Shown piece after piece: positions 26,491 through 34,143 of a stretch of 64,000 nt of DNA. The stretch's first letter is position 1. Each line of letters starts with the position of its first letter. This DNA is from Streptomyces sp. CB02400. GTDB taxonomy: Bacteria > Actinomycetota > Actinomycetes > Streptomycetales > Streptomycetaceae. The stretch lies in the NCBI RefSeq assembly GCF_001905725.1, contig NZ_LIWB01000006.1, forward strand, positions 1 to 64,000, read 5' to 3'. The translations under genes were made by a program, and so were the position numbers. The notes under the pieces are model-generated. The model saw only the letters and a program-made list of their open reading frames with translations. It was not told the DNA's origin and searched no databases.

Positions 26491-28113
26491 ATGACCTCGA
26501 ACGACACCCCCACCTCCGGCGCCCGCCCGCCCCGCCGCCGCACCCTGGGCCGGGGCCCGGCAACGCCCGCGCAGGGGGCGCCTGAGGAGGGCGCGGGCCC
26601 CTCACCGAGGGTGACGTCGGAAAGCAGGGCCGCCGAGCGCGGGGAGCCGGGCCCGCCCCACGGCGCACCCGAGAACACACCGGGCACCGAACCCCCCGCG
26701 CGGGACTTCCCGCCGGTCGAGCCGGTGACGTCGGAGCATGGGGAGCCGGACCCGGCGCGCGGGACGCACGCGGGGGAGACGGACGCCGTGCCGCCCCTGG
26801 GCGCGCCTTCACCGGACGAGTCGGAGGGCGGCGTCGCCGAGCTCGGCGAGCCGGGTCCGGCGGCCACGCCGCCGCGCGGGGAGCCTGCGGAGGCGGATGA
26901 GCCGGGGGCGGTGCCGGAGGGCACGGTCGCCGGGGCAGAGGAGCCGGGTCTGAGGCGTCCCTCGTCGGTCGAGCCGGTGGTCGCGTCGGAGTACGGGACC
27001 ACCGTGCGCGGGGAGGCGGGGCCGATGGCCGGCCCGGTGGCAGTGGAGCGGGCGGGCTCCGGGATTCTCCCCGGAGGGCCTTCACCGGGTGAGCCGGGGG
27101 CGCCACCGACGCAGGAGACCGTCACGCGTGCGGCAGGACCGGACGCCCCGGCCGTCGGCGGGGCGGTGAGTGCGTCCGGCGAACCGGAATCCGTGGAGGC
27201 GTCCGGGGCCGGGAGCGGTGCGATCGACGTCGGCCGGGTGGGGACCGCCCGGCCCGCCGGCGCCGGAGGCGGGGCTTCGGGGGCGGGTGACGTCGAGGGA
27301 GGGGACGGGCGGTTCAAGGTCCGGCTGGTGAACTTCGAGGGGCCGTTCGATCTGCTGCTGCAGTTGATCTCGAAGCACAAGCTGGACGTCACCGAGGTCG
27401 CGCTGTCCAAGGTGACCGATGAGTTCATGGCGTACATCCGGGCCCTGGGGCCCGACTGGGACCTGGACGAGACGACCGAGTTCCTGGTCGTGGCGGCCAC
27501 ACTGCTCGATCTCAAGGCGGCCCGGCTGCTGCCCGCCGCCGAGGTGGAGGACGAGGCCGACCTCGCCCTCCTGGAGGCACGGGACCTGCTGTTCGCGAGG
27601 CTGCTGCAGTACCGCGCGTACAAGCAGATCGCCGAGATCTTCAGCCGGCGCCTCGACGACGAAGGCCGCCGTTACCCCCGTACCGTCGGACTCGAACCGC
27701 ACCACGCCGAGCTGCTGCCCGAGGTCGTCATCAGCATCGGCGCCGAGGGCTTCGCCAGGCTCGCCGTCAAGGCGATGCAGCCCAGGCCCAAGCCGCAGGT
27801 GTACGTCGACCACATCCACGCCCCGCTGGTCAGCGTGCAGGAGCAGGCCGGGATCGTCGTCGCGCGGCTGAAGGAGCTGGGCGAGGCGAGCTTCCGGGCC
27901 CTCGTCGAGGACACGGACGACACCCTGACCGTCGTGGCCCGCTTCCTCGCCCTGCTGGAGCTGTACCGCGAGAAGGCCGTCGCCCTCGACCAGGAGGCCG
28001 CGCTCGGCGAGCTGACCGTGCGCTGGACCGGCGAGGACGGGGACGCCGTGCCGACGGTCACCGACGAGTTCGACCGGCCGCCGGAGAGGTCCGAGGAGGA
28101 GAGGAAGCCGTGA
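26491..28113 (+). CDS. scpA: Segregation and condensation protein A with long disordered N-terminus
   Basis: 540 residues from the ATG at 26491, with GCGGAGG upstream. The ScpA kleisin domain starts only at about residue 272 (FKVRLVNFEGPFDLLLQLI) and runs to the end. Typical ScpA is about 250-280 residues, so the first half is an added Gly/Pro/Glu/Thr-rich low-complexity segment. ScpA links the heads of the SMC dimer. The stop overlaps the scpB start (GTGA). Confidence 0.94.
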   Translation: MTSNDTPTSGARPPRRRTLGRGPATPAQGAPEEGAGPSPRVTSESRAAERGEPGPPHGAPENTPGTEPPARDFPPVEPVTSEHGEPDPARGTHAGETDAVPPLGAPSPDESEGGVAELGEPGPAATPPRGEPAEADEPGAVPEGTVAGAEEPGLRRPSSVEPVVASEYGTTVRGEAGPMAGPVAVERAGSGILPGGPSPGEPGAPPTQETVTRAAGPDAPAVGGAVSASGEPESVEASGAGSGAIDVGRVGTARPAGAGGGASGAGDVEGGDGRFKVRLVNFEGPFDLLLQLISKHKLDVTEVALSKVTDEFMAYIRALGPDWDLDETTEFLVVAATLLDLKAARLLPAAEVEDEADLALLEARDLLFARLLQYRAYKQIAEIFSRRLDDEGRRYPRTVGLEPHHAELLPEVVISIGAEGFARLAVKAMQPRPKPQVYVDHIHAPLVSVQEQAGIVVARLKELGEASFRALVEDTDDTLTVVARFLALLELYREKAVALDQEAALGELTVRWTGEDGDAVPTVTDEFDRPPERSEEERKP

Positions 28114-28763
28114 ACGAGGAGACGACCGGAACCCCCGCCGGGCCGCGCACCGTCGCGGAGCTCGACCTCAAGCCCGCCCTGGAGGCGGTCCTCATGGTCG
28201 TGGACGAGCCCGCGACCGAGGAGCACCTGGCGAGGATACTGGAGCGCCCCAGGCACCAGGTCGCGGACGCGCTGCGCGCGCTCGCCGACGAGTACACCGT
28301 CCAGGGCCGCGGCTTCGAGCTGCGCCTCGTCGCGGGCGGCTGGCGCTTCTACACCCGTCCCGAGTACGCCGCCGCCGTCGAGGGCTTCGTCCTGGACGGC
28401 CAGCAGGCCCGGCTCACCCAGGCCGCCCTGGAGACCCTCGCGGTCGTCGCCTACCGGCAGCCGGTCAGCCGCAGCCGCGTCTCCGCCGTGCGCGGGGTCA
28501 ACTGCGACGGCGTGATGCGCACCCTCCTGCAGCGCGGTCTGATCGGGGAGGCGGGCACGGAACCCGAAACAGGTGCGATCCTGTACACGACGACGAACTA
28601 CTTCCTGGAGCGGATGGGCCTGCGCGGTCTGGACGAGCTCCCGGAGCTCGCGCCCTTCCTCCCGGAGGCGGAGGCGATCGAGGCCGAGACGCTGGAAGCG
28701 GTCCCGTCGTTCGATCCGGACGCCCCGGATTCCGAGGACGCAGACGACAAGACGGAACTTTGA
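28110..28763 (+). CDS. scpB: Segregation and condensation protein B
   Basis: 217 residues from the GTG at 28110, with GAGGAGGAGAGGAAG upstream. Two winged-helix domains; recognisable blocks are LEAVLMVVDEPATEE and ETLAVVAYRQPVSRSRVSAVRGV. It has an acidic C-terminal tail. It binds ScpA in the SMC-ScpAB complex. Its stop overlaps the rluB start. Confidence 0.95.
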   Translation: MNEETTGTPAGPRTVAELDLKPALEAVLMVVDEPATEEHLARILERPRHQVADALRALADEYTVQGRGFELRLVAGGWRFYTRPEYAAAVEGFVLDGQQARLTQAALETLAVVAYRQPVSRSRVSAVRGVNCDGVMRTLLQRGLIGEAGTEPETGAILYTTTNYFLERMGLRGLDELPELAPFLPEAEAIEAETLEAVPSFDPDAPDSEDADDKTEL

Positions 28764-29878
28764 TGCGAAGCAGCAGCGGCAGGAACAGCAGCGGAAACAA
28801 CGGCGGGAGCCGTGGTGGCAACAGCGGCGGCCGCGGCGGGAGCGGCGGTGGCCGCGGTGGGCACCGCGGCGCCGGTGGCAACCGCGACAACCAACAGGGC
28901 GGCCGTCCGAAGAAGCCGCGCCCGGAGGAGCGGCGCTACGACGTGGGACCCGGCGCCACCCAGGACGGTCCGAAGTCGGGCCGCGGTCCCTCGGCCCGCG
29001 GCGGCGCCAAGGGCGGTCCGAAGCGGCCCCAGCAGCGGGGGCGCAGCGCCCCGGCCACGTCCCGTGAGTACGAGGCACGGGCCGAGGAGCGCAACCGCGA
29101 GCGGTACGCGGGCAAGAAGGACGTCAAGCTGCCCAAGACCTTCCCCGGCGCCGAGCAGGAGGGCGAGCGGCTGCAGAAGGTGCTCGCCCGCGCGGGCTAC
29201 GGCTCCCGGCGCGCCTGCGAGGAGCTGATCGAGCAGGCGCGCGTCGAGGTCAACGGCGAGATCGTCCTGGAGCAGGGCAAGCGGGTCGACCCGGAGAAGG
29301 ACGAGGTCAAGGTCGACGGCCTGACCGTCGCGACCCAGTCGTACCAGTTCTTCTCGCTGAACAAGCCCGCCGGTGTCGTCTCCACCATGGAGGACCCGGA
29401 GGGCAGGCAGTGCCTCGGTGACTACGTCACCAACCGCGAGACCCGCCTCTTCCACGTCGGCCGGCTCGACACCGAGACCGAGGGCGTCATCCTGCTCACC
29501 AACCACGGCGAGCTGGCGCACCGGCTGACCCACCCCAAGTACGGCGTGAAGAAGACGTACCTGGCGGCCATCGTGGGCCCGATCCCGCGCGACCTGGGCA
29601 AGAGGCTCAAGGACGGCATCCAGCTCGAGGACGGTTACGCCCGCGCGGACCACTTCCGGGTCGTGGAGCAGACCGGCAAGAACTACCTCGTCGAGGTGAC
29701 CCTGCACGAGGGCCGCAAGCACATCGTGCGCCGGATGCTCGCCGAGGCCGGCTTCCCGGTCGACAAGCTGGTGCGCACCGCCTTCGGGCCGATCACCCTG
29801 GGCGACCAGAAGTCCGGCTGGCTGCGGCGGCTGTCCAACACCGAGGTCGGGATGCTGATGCAGGAGGTCGACCTCTAA
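28763..29878 (+). CDS. rluB: 23S rRNA pseudouridine synthase (RluB-like) with basic N-terminal tail
   Basis: 371 residues from the ATG at 28763 (a TTG one codon upstream is possible), overlapping the scpB stop. Residues 1-125 are Gly/Asn/Arg/Ser-rich (RGG-like) and strongly basic. Then come an S4 domain (ERLQKVLARAGYGSRRACEELI) and the pseudouridine synthase domain with catalytic Asp in GRLDTETEGVILLTN. RluB modifies the peptidyl-transferase centre helix of 23S rRNA. An rluB-type gene after scpAB is a very common order. Confidence 0.94.
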   Translation: MRSSSGRNSSGNNGGSRGGNSGGRGGSGGGRGGHRGAGGNRDNQQGGRPKKPRPEERRYDVGPGATQDGPKSGRGPSARGGAKGGPKRPQQRGRSAPATSREYEARAEERNRERYAGKKDVKLPKTFPGAEQEGERLQKVLARAGYGSRRACEELIEQARVEVNGEIVLEQGKRVDPEKDEVKVDGLTVATQSYQFFSLNKPAGVVSTMEDPEGRQCLGDYVTNRETRLFHVGRLDTETEGVILLTNHGELAHRLTHPKYGVKKTYLAAIVGPIPRDLGKRLKDGIQLEDGYARADHFRVVEQTGKNYLVEVTLHEGRKHIVRRMLAEAGFPVDKLVRTAFGPITLGDQKSGWLRRLSNTEVGMLMQEVDL

Positions 29879-29909
29879 GGGCTGTCGACCTCCAGGGGCT
29901 TGTGCGCCC

Positions 29910-29960
29910 GACCCGCACCCCCTTTAATAGTCACTGAGACTATTAAAGGGGGTGCGGGTC
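29910..29960. promoter_or_regulatory. Perfect 23-bp-armed inverted repeat, NrtR operator candidate
   Basis: Arms 29910-29932 and 29938-29960 are perfect reverse complements, with a 5-bp centre (ACTGA). The inner part, TTTAATAGTC ... GACTATTAAA, is AT-rich and resembles operators of NUDIX-related regulators (NrtR). The outer part is GC-rich and includes the AGGGGG ribosome-binding site. The right arm ends at the base before the nrtR ATG. The element could act as an operator in DNA and, once transcribed, as a hairpin hiding the ribosome-binding site. Confidence 0.8.
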
Positions 29961-30680
29961 ATGGACGGCTACGACAAGTACGCCTTCGAGCCCTTCGCCG
30001 TCACCGTCGACCTCGCCGTGTTCACCCTCCGCGCGGGCGCGCTGCACGTGCTCCTCGTCGAGCGCGGCCAGGAGCCGTACGCCGGACGGTGGGCGCTGCC
30101 CGGCGGCTTCGTCCAGCCGGACGAGTCCGCCGAGAGCGCCGCGCGGCGCGAACTGGGCGAGGAGACCGGGCTGACGGACGTGTCCGGGCTGCATCTGGAG
30201 CAGCTGCGGACCTACAGCGAACCCGACCGCGACCCCCGGATGAGGGTCGTGTCCGTCGCGTTCGCCGCACTGCTGCCCGACGCGCCCGAGGCGCACGGCG
30301 GCAGCGACGCGGCGCAGGCCCGCTGGACGCCGTACGACTCCGCGCGGGAGCTCGCCTTCGACCACGGCCGGATCCTGGCCGACGCGCGGGAACGCGTCGG
30401 CGCCAAGCTCGAGTACACCTGCCTCGCCACCGCCTTCTGCCCGCCCGAGTTCACCCTCGGGGAGCTGCAACAGGTCTACGAGACCGTGTGGGGCACCGCC
30501 CTGGACCGGCCCAACTTCCGGCGCAAGGTGCTCGCCACCCCGGGCTTCGTCGAAGCCGTCCCCGGCGCCGCGCGCCTCACCGGCGGCCGGGGCAAACCCG
30601 CCGCGCTCTACCGCGCGGGCACCGCCACCGCCCTCCACCCGCCCCTGCTCCGGCCCACTCCGGAAGGACGCCCCGCATGA
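29961..30680 (+). CDS. nrtR: NrtR-type NUDIX transcriptional regulator
   Basis: 239 residues from the ATG at 29961; an in-frame GTG at 29952 lies inside the inverted repeat. N-terminal NUDIX domain with box GGFVQPDESAESAARRELGEETGL. The C-terminal winged-helix region (FTLGELQQVYETVWGTALDRPNFRRKV) is diagnostic of NrtR-like regulators, which sense ADP-ribose or NAD-related ligands. Here the catalytic box itself looks intact (REL-EE). It is probably autoregulated through the adjacent palindrome and controls the following glycohydrolase, which overlaps it (ATGA). Confidence 0.9.
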   Translation: MDGYDKYAFEPFAVTVDLAVFTLRAGALHVLLVERGQEPYAGRWALPGGFVQPDESAESAARRELGEETGLTDVSGLHLEQLRTYSEPDRDPRMRVVSVAFAALLPDAPEAHGGSDAAQARWTPYDSARELAFDHGRILADARERVGAKLEYTCLATAFCPPEFTLGELQQVYETVWGTALDRPNFRRKVLATPGFVEAVPGAARLTGGRGKPAALYRAGTATALHPPLLRPTPEGRPA

Positions 30681-31699
30681 CCACGACCACCGTCACCAAG
30701 CGCGCCGCCACGGGAGCGCTCACCGGACTCGCCCTGGGGGACGCGCTGGGCTTTCCGACCGAGTTCAACGACGTGCCGTCGATCCTCGCGAAGTACGGAC
30801 CCTGGCGGGGGATGGACCTGCCCACGCCGGCGATCGTCACCGACGACACCCAGATGACCCTCGCGCTCGGCAGAGGGCTGCGCACGGCCATGGACCGGGG
30901 ACTGCTCGCCCCGAAGCGGCTGGAGCGTCCGGTGCGCGAGGAGTTCGTGGAGTGGTGGCGGTCGCCCGAGAACAACCGCGCCCCCGGCAACACCTGCCTC
31001 AAGGCCTGCCACCTGCTGGCCCGCGAGGACCGGCGCTGGCAGGACGCCAGCCAGATCGGCTCCAAGGGCTGCGGCGCCAACATGCGCGTCGCCCCCATAG
31101 GCCTGGCCCCCGGCCTGACCGACGAACAGCGCGCGGGCGCCGCCCAGTTGCAGTCCGCCCTCACCCACGGCCACCCCACCGCGCTCGCCGCCTCCGACCT
31201 CACCGCACACGCCGTACGACTGCTGGCGGAGGGCGCCGAACCGACCGGCCTGATCGGACTGCTGCGTTCCTACGCCTACGACAACCGCACCCGCTACCAC
31301 GAGTTCTGGCTCGGCGACCTGTGGACCCGCGCCCAGGACCCCACCCCCGAGCACTTCATCGCGCGCGGCTGGGACGAGTGCCTGGGCGTCCTGGAACGCC
31401 TCCAGGACGCCGTACGCACCGTCTCGCCCGAGACCGACCCCTGCCTGGCCACGGGCGAGGGCTGGATCGCCGAGGAGGCCCTGGCGACCGGCCTGCTCTG
31501 CTTCCTCCTCTTCGTCGACGAACCCCTCACCGCCCTGCGCCGTGCCGCCTGCACCGCGGGCGACTCCGACTCCATCGCCTGCCTCACGGGCGCCTTCGCC
31601 GGCGCGTACCTGGGCGCGGACGCCTGGCCCGCCGAGTGGGCCGACCGCATCGAGTACCGGGCCGACCTGCTGGCGCTGGGAACGCTCTGGGACGCTTGA
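30677..31699 (+). CDS. ADP-ribosylglycohydrolase (DraG-like)
   Basis: 340 residues from the ATG at 30677, overlapping the nrtR stop. The dinuclear metal site residues are visible: TDDTQMTLALG near residue 55 and GDSDSIACLTGAFAGAYLG near residue 300. These proteins remove ADP-ribose from arginine or serine on proteins, or hydrolyse related ADP-ribose compounds. NrtR-DraG pairs occur elsewhere. The polymerase-beta-type gene 3 bp downstream suggests they work together. Confidence 0.93.
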   Translation: MTTTTVTKRAATGALTGLALGDALGFPTEFNDVPSILAKYGPWRGMDLPTPAIVTDDTQMTLALGRGLRTAMDRGLLAPKRLERPVREEFVEWWRSPENNRAPGNTCLKACHLLAREDRRWQDASQIGSKGCGANMRVAPIGLAPGLTDEQRAGAAQLQSALTHGHPTALAASDLTAHAVRLLAEGAEPTGLIGLLRSYAYDNRTRYHEFWLGDLWTRAQDPTPEHFIARGWDECLGVLERLQDAVRTVSPETDPCLATGEGWIAEEALATGLLCFLLFVDEPLTALRRAACTAGDSDSIACLTGAFAGAYLGADAWPAEWADRIEYRADLLALGTLWDA

Positions 31700-31702
31700 C
31701 CG

Positions 31703-32455
31703 ATGACCGACGCCCTGGACCTCGACCTGAGCCCGGTGATCGCCGAACAGCCCGACCCGGTCCTGTTCGCCACCGTCTCGGGCGCGCACCTGTACGGATT
31801 CCCGTCCCGAGACTCCGACGTGGACCTGCGGGGCGTGCACCTGCTGCCGGCCGCCGATCTCGTCGGGCTGCGCGAGCCGGACGAGACCCGGTCCAGGATG
31901 TGGGTCCGGGACGGCGTCGAGATGGACCTGGTCACGCACGACCTGCGCAAGTTCGTCCGCCTGATGCTGCGGCGCAACGGCTACGTCCTGGAGCAACTGC
32001 TGTCCCCGCTGGTCGTGCACACCACCGACACCCACCGCGAACTGGCCGCGCTCGCCCCGGACGTCCTCACCAGCCACCACGCCCACCACTACCGGGGATT
32101 CGCACAGACCCAGTGGCGGCTGTTCGAGAAGACCGGCGAACTCAAACCGCTGCTCTACACCTTCCGGGTGCTGCTCACCGGCATCCACCTGATGCGCTCC
32201 GGCGAGGTGCAGCCCCATCTGCCCACCCTCGCCGGGGAGGTCGACGCAGCCCCGGACCACCTGCCGGAGCTGATCGCCGCCAAGGCGGAGCGCGAGCACG
32301 GGGACGCCGCCGTCGACCACGCGCGCGTGCGGGACGACGTGGAGCGGCTGCACGGCGTGCTGGACGAGGCGCAGGCGGCGTCAGTCCTGCCCGACGCCCC
32401 CACCGCGTACGACGCCCTGCACGACCTCGTCGTACGGACCCGCCTGGAGGGCTGA
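31703..32455 (+). CDS. Polymerase-beta-fold nucleotidyltransferase (RlaP/YcgL-like), copy 1
   Basis: 250 residues from the ATG at 31703, 3 bp after the glycohydrolase. The nucleotidyltransferase core is GAHLYGFPSRDSDVDLRG, i.e. G-S/A...D-x-D, followed by a possible third acidic residue in GVEMDLVTHD. The rest is helical. This is the pattern of the PF10127 family, described as RNA-repair-associated nucleotidyltransferases. Its last 75 bp overlap the 3' end of the second copy, which lies on the other strand. Confidence 0.88.
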   Translation: MTDALDLDLSPVIAEQPDPVLFATVSGAHLYGFPSRDSDVDLRGVHLLPAADLVGLREPDETRSRMWVRDGVEMDLVTHDLRKFVRLMLRRNGYVLEQLLSPLVVHTTDTHRELAALAPDVLTSHHAHHYRGFAQTQWRLFEKTGELKPLLYTFRVLLTGIHLMRSGEVQPHLPTLAGEVDAAPDHLPELIAAKAEREHGDAAVDHARVRDDVERLHGVLDEAQAASVLPDAPTAYDALHDLVVRTRLEG

Positions 32456-33124
32456 GGCGCGGCGGGTGCGGACGAGGAAGTCCTCCACGCGCCGGCGGTC
32501 CGGTTCCGCGGGGAGCGGGCTGTGGTGGGTGGCCTGCTCGGCCTCCTGCGCCAGGCGGGTCATCCGCGCCTCGAACTCGGGCCAGGACACCTCGCCCCGC
32601 TTCACCGCGAGCAGCGACTCGCGCTCCTCGCCCACGTCGATCGTGAGGGTGCCCGTACGGAGCAGGTCGCGGGCGCTGCTCAGCAGGCGGAGCAGGTGCA
32701 TCGCGTGCTTCCAGCGCGGGGCGCCGTGCGCGCGGACGTCCGCCTCCAGCTTGCGGCGCTGGCCATGGGCGTACCGCGTGAACGTCTCGTGGACCTTGCG
32801 GGAGAGGAACGCCCCGCGCAGGGACAGCAGCTCGCGGCCGGTGGCGTCGGCGTACTCCACCAGCGGGGAGTGCAGGCACTCCAGGATGTTGGGGTTGGCG
32901 CGCAGGGCCAGCTCGCAGAAGCGTTCCAGCTCCCAGCTGAACTGTTCCTCGGCCGGGCCCTCGACATGCGTCGGCGGCTTCTCGAAGCGCCAGAACAGGG
33001 GAGTGGGCGCGAGGAAGACGCCCCGGCGGTCGGTGTCGCTGCCCTCGGTGGCCAGACCGAAGGCGCGCGAACCCATGACACAGGCGTAGATCGTGTGGTC
33101 GCCGACCAGGGTCTCGGGGCGCAT
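32381..33124 (-). CDS. Polymerase-beta-fold nucleotidyltransferase (RlaP/YcgL-like), copy 2
   Basis: 247 residues from the ATG at 33124 (MRPETLVGDHTIYACV). The core is GSRAFGLATEGSDTDRRG, with downstream FCELALRANPNILECLHSPL paralleling RLMLRRNGYVLEQLLSPL of copy 1, so the two are paralogues. They are transcribed toward each other with a 75-bp coding overlap. The third carboxylate is less clear than in copy 1. Substrate unknown (tRNA, other RNA, or protein). Confidence 0.88.
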   Translation of the reverse strand: MRPETLVGDHTIYACVMGSRAFGLATEGSDTDRRGVFLAPTPLFWRFEKPPTHVEGPAEEQFSWELERFCELALRANPNILECLHSPLVEYADATGRELLSLRGAFLSRKVHETFTRYAHGQRRKLEADVRAHGAPRWKHAMHLLRLLSSARDLLRTGTLTIDVGEERESLLAVKRGEVSWPEFEARMTRLAQEAEQATHHSPLPAEPDRRRVEDFLVRTRRASALQAGPYDEVVQGVVRGGGVGQD

Positions 33125-33146
33125 GCCCGGGAGCGTACGCGGTGGA

Positions 33147-33587
33147 TCACGCCCGGCGGATCGAATTTCCCTCCACCGTGATCGGCTCCGCGGGCAGTGG
33201 CCGGGTCGCGGGGCCCTGCTCCACCGAGCCGTCGGTGATCCTGAAGCGGCTGCCGTGGCAGGCGCAGTTGACGGTGCCGTCCGCGACGTCGGCCACGACA
33301 CAGTTCTGGTGGGTGCAGATCGCCGAGAAGGCCTTGAAGTCGCCCTCCTGCGGCTGGGTGACCACGATCTTCTCGTCCGGGAGGACCGTGCCCCCGCCCA
33401 CCGGGACGTCGGCGGTCGGGATCAGCTCCTGCCCGGCGGTGTCCGACGAGGTGCCGCCCCCGCCCCCGCCGCCGTCCCTGCCGTCTCCGCCGTTCCCGCC
33501 GTTCCCGCCGTCCGAGCCGCAGCCCGCGGCCAGTGCCGCCGCACCCGACGCGAGCAGAACCGTGCGGCGTGTTGCACGAGGGGTCAT
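33147..33587 (-). CDS. Rieske [2Fe-2S] Tat lipoprotein
   Basis: 146 residues from the ATG at 33587. The signal peptide has a twin arginine (TRRTVLLASG) and a lipobox LAAGC, so it is probably exported folded and lipid-anchored outside. A Gly-rich linker (GGNGGNGGDG) follows. The Rieske domain binds its cluster through CTH in AICTHQNC and CACH in NCACHGSRF. Both Cys and both His are present. The redox partner is not encoded nearby. 22 bp separate it from the copy 2 nucleotidyltransferase, so the two may share a transcript. Confidence 0.93.
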   Translation of the reverse strand: MTPRATRRTVLLASGAAALAAGCGSDGGNGGNGGDGRDGGGGGGGTSSDTAGQELIPTADVPVGGGTVLPDEKIVVTQPQEGDFKAFSAICTHQNCVVADVADGTVNCACHGSRFRITDGSVEQGPATRPLPAEPITVEGNSIRRA

Positions 33588-33780
33588 GTCGTCACTCCCG
33601 GAGGTCGCGGTTCCCGCATCTTGACACCGAATCCGCCGAACAAGAAGCAACACACGACAAAACATCACGAAACGCTCACACCGCCCGTCTCAGCGGGCGG
33701 GCGCCCGGCGCCGCCACCGCGCGGGCTGACTACGCTGGATGACCGAACAGCAGACAGGCACGTCAGCAAGGAGCATCGTC

Positions 33781-34143
33781 GTGGCGGTACGCGCGGTCCG
33801 GGGGGCCGTCCAGTTGGAGCGGGACGAGGCCGGTCACATGGAGGAGCAGGTCGGCGCGCTGCTCACCGCGATCCTGGAGCGCAACGGCCTGCACACCGAC
33901 GACCTGATCAGCCTCTGGTTCACGGCCACGCCCGACCTGCACAGCGACTTCCCGGCCGCCGCCGCCCGCAAGCTCGGCATCGTCGACGTCCCCCTGATCT
34001 GCGCCCAGGAACTGGACATCGAGGGCGCCATGCCCCGCGTCGTCCGGGTCCTCGCGCACATCGAGTGCGACAAGCCCCGCGCGGACGTGGCGCACGTCTA
34101 CCTCGGCGCGGCGGCCGCCCTGCGCAAGGACATCGCCCAGTGA
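33781..34143 (+). CDS. aroH: Chorismate mutase, AroH type
   Basis: 120 residues from the GTG at 33781, which has AAGGAG at 33768-33773. An upstream in-frame ATG (33739) overlaps a likely -10 (TACGCT near 33731) and would give an over-long protein, so it is rejected. It starts VAVRAVRGAVQLERDE, the AroH trimeric chorismate mutase pattern, with PLICAQELDIEGAMPRVVRVL near the active site. It converts chorismate to prephenate, used by the next enzyme, whose start overlaps its stop. Confidence 0.93.
   Translation: MAVRAVRGAVQLERDEAGHMEEQVGALLTAILERNGLHTDDLISLWFTATPDLHSDFPAAAARKLGIVDVPLICAQELDIEGAMPRVVRVLAHIECDKPRADVAHVYLGAAAALRKDIAQ

Noticed and set aside
33739..33780. Longer AroH starting at the ATG at 33739
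   Set aside because: The GTG at 33781 has AAGGAG at ideal spacing and gives the usual family length; the upstream ATG coincides with promoter-like sequence.
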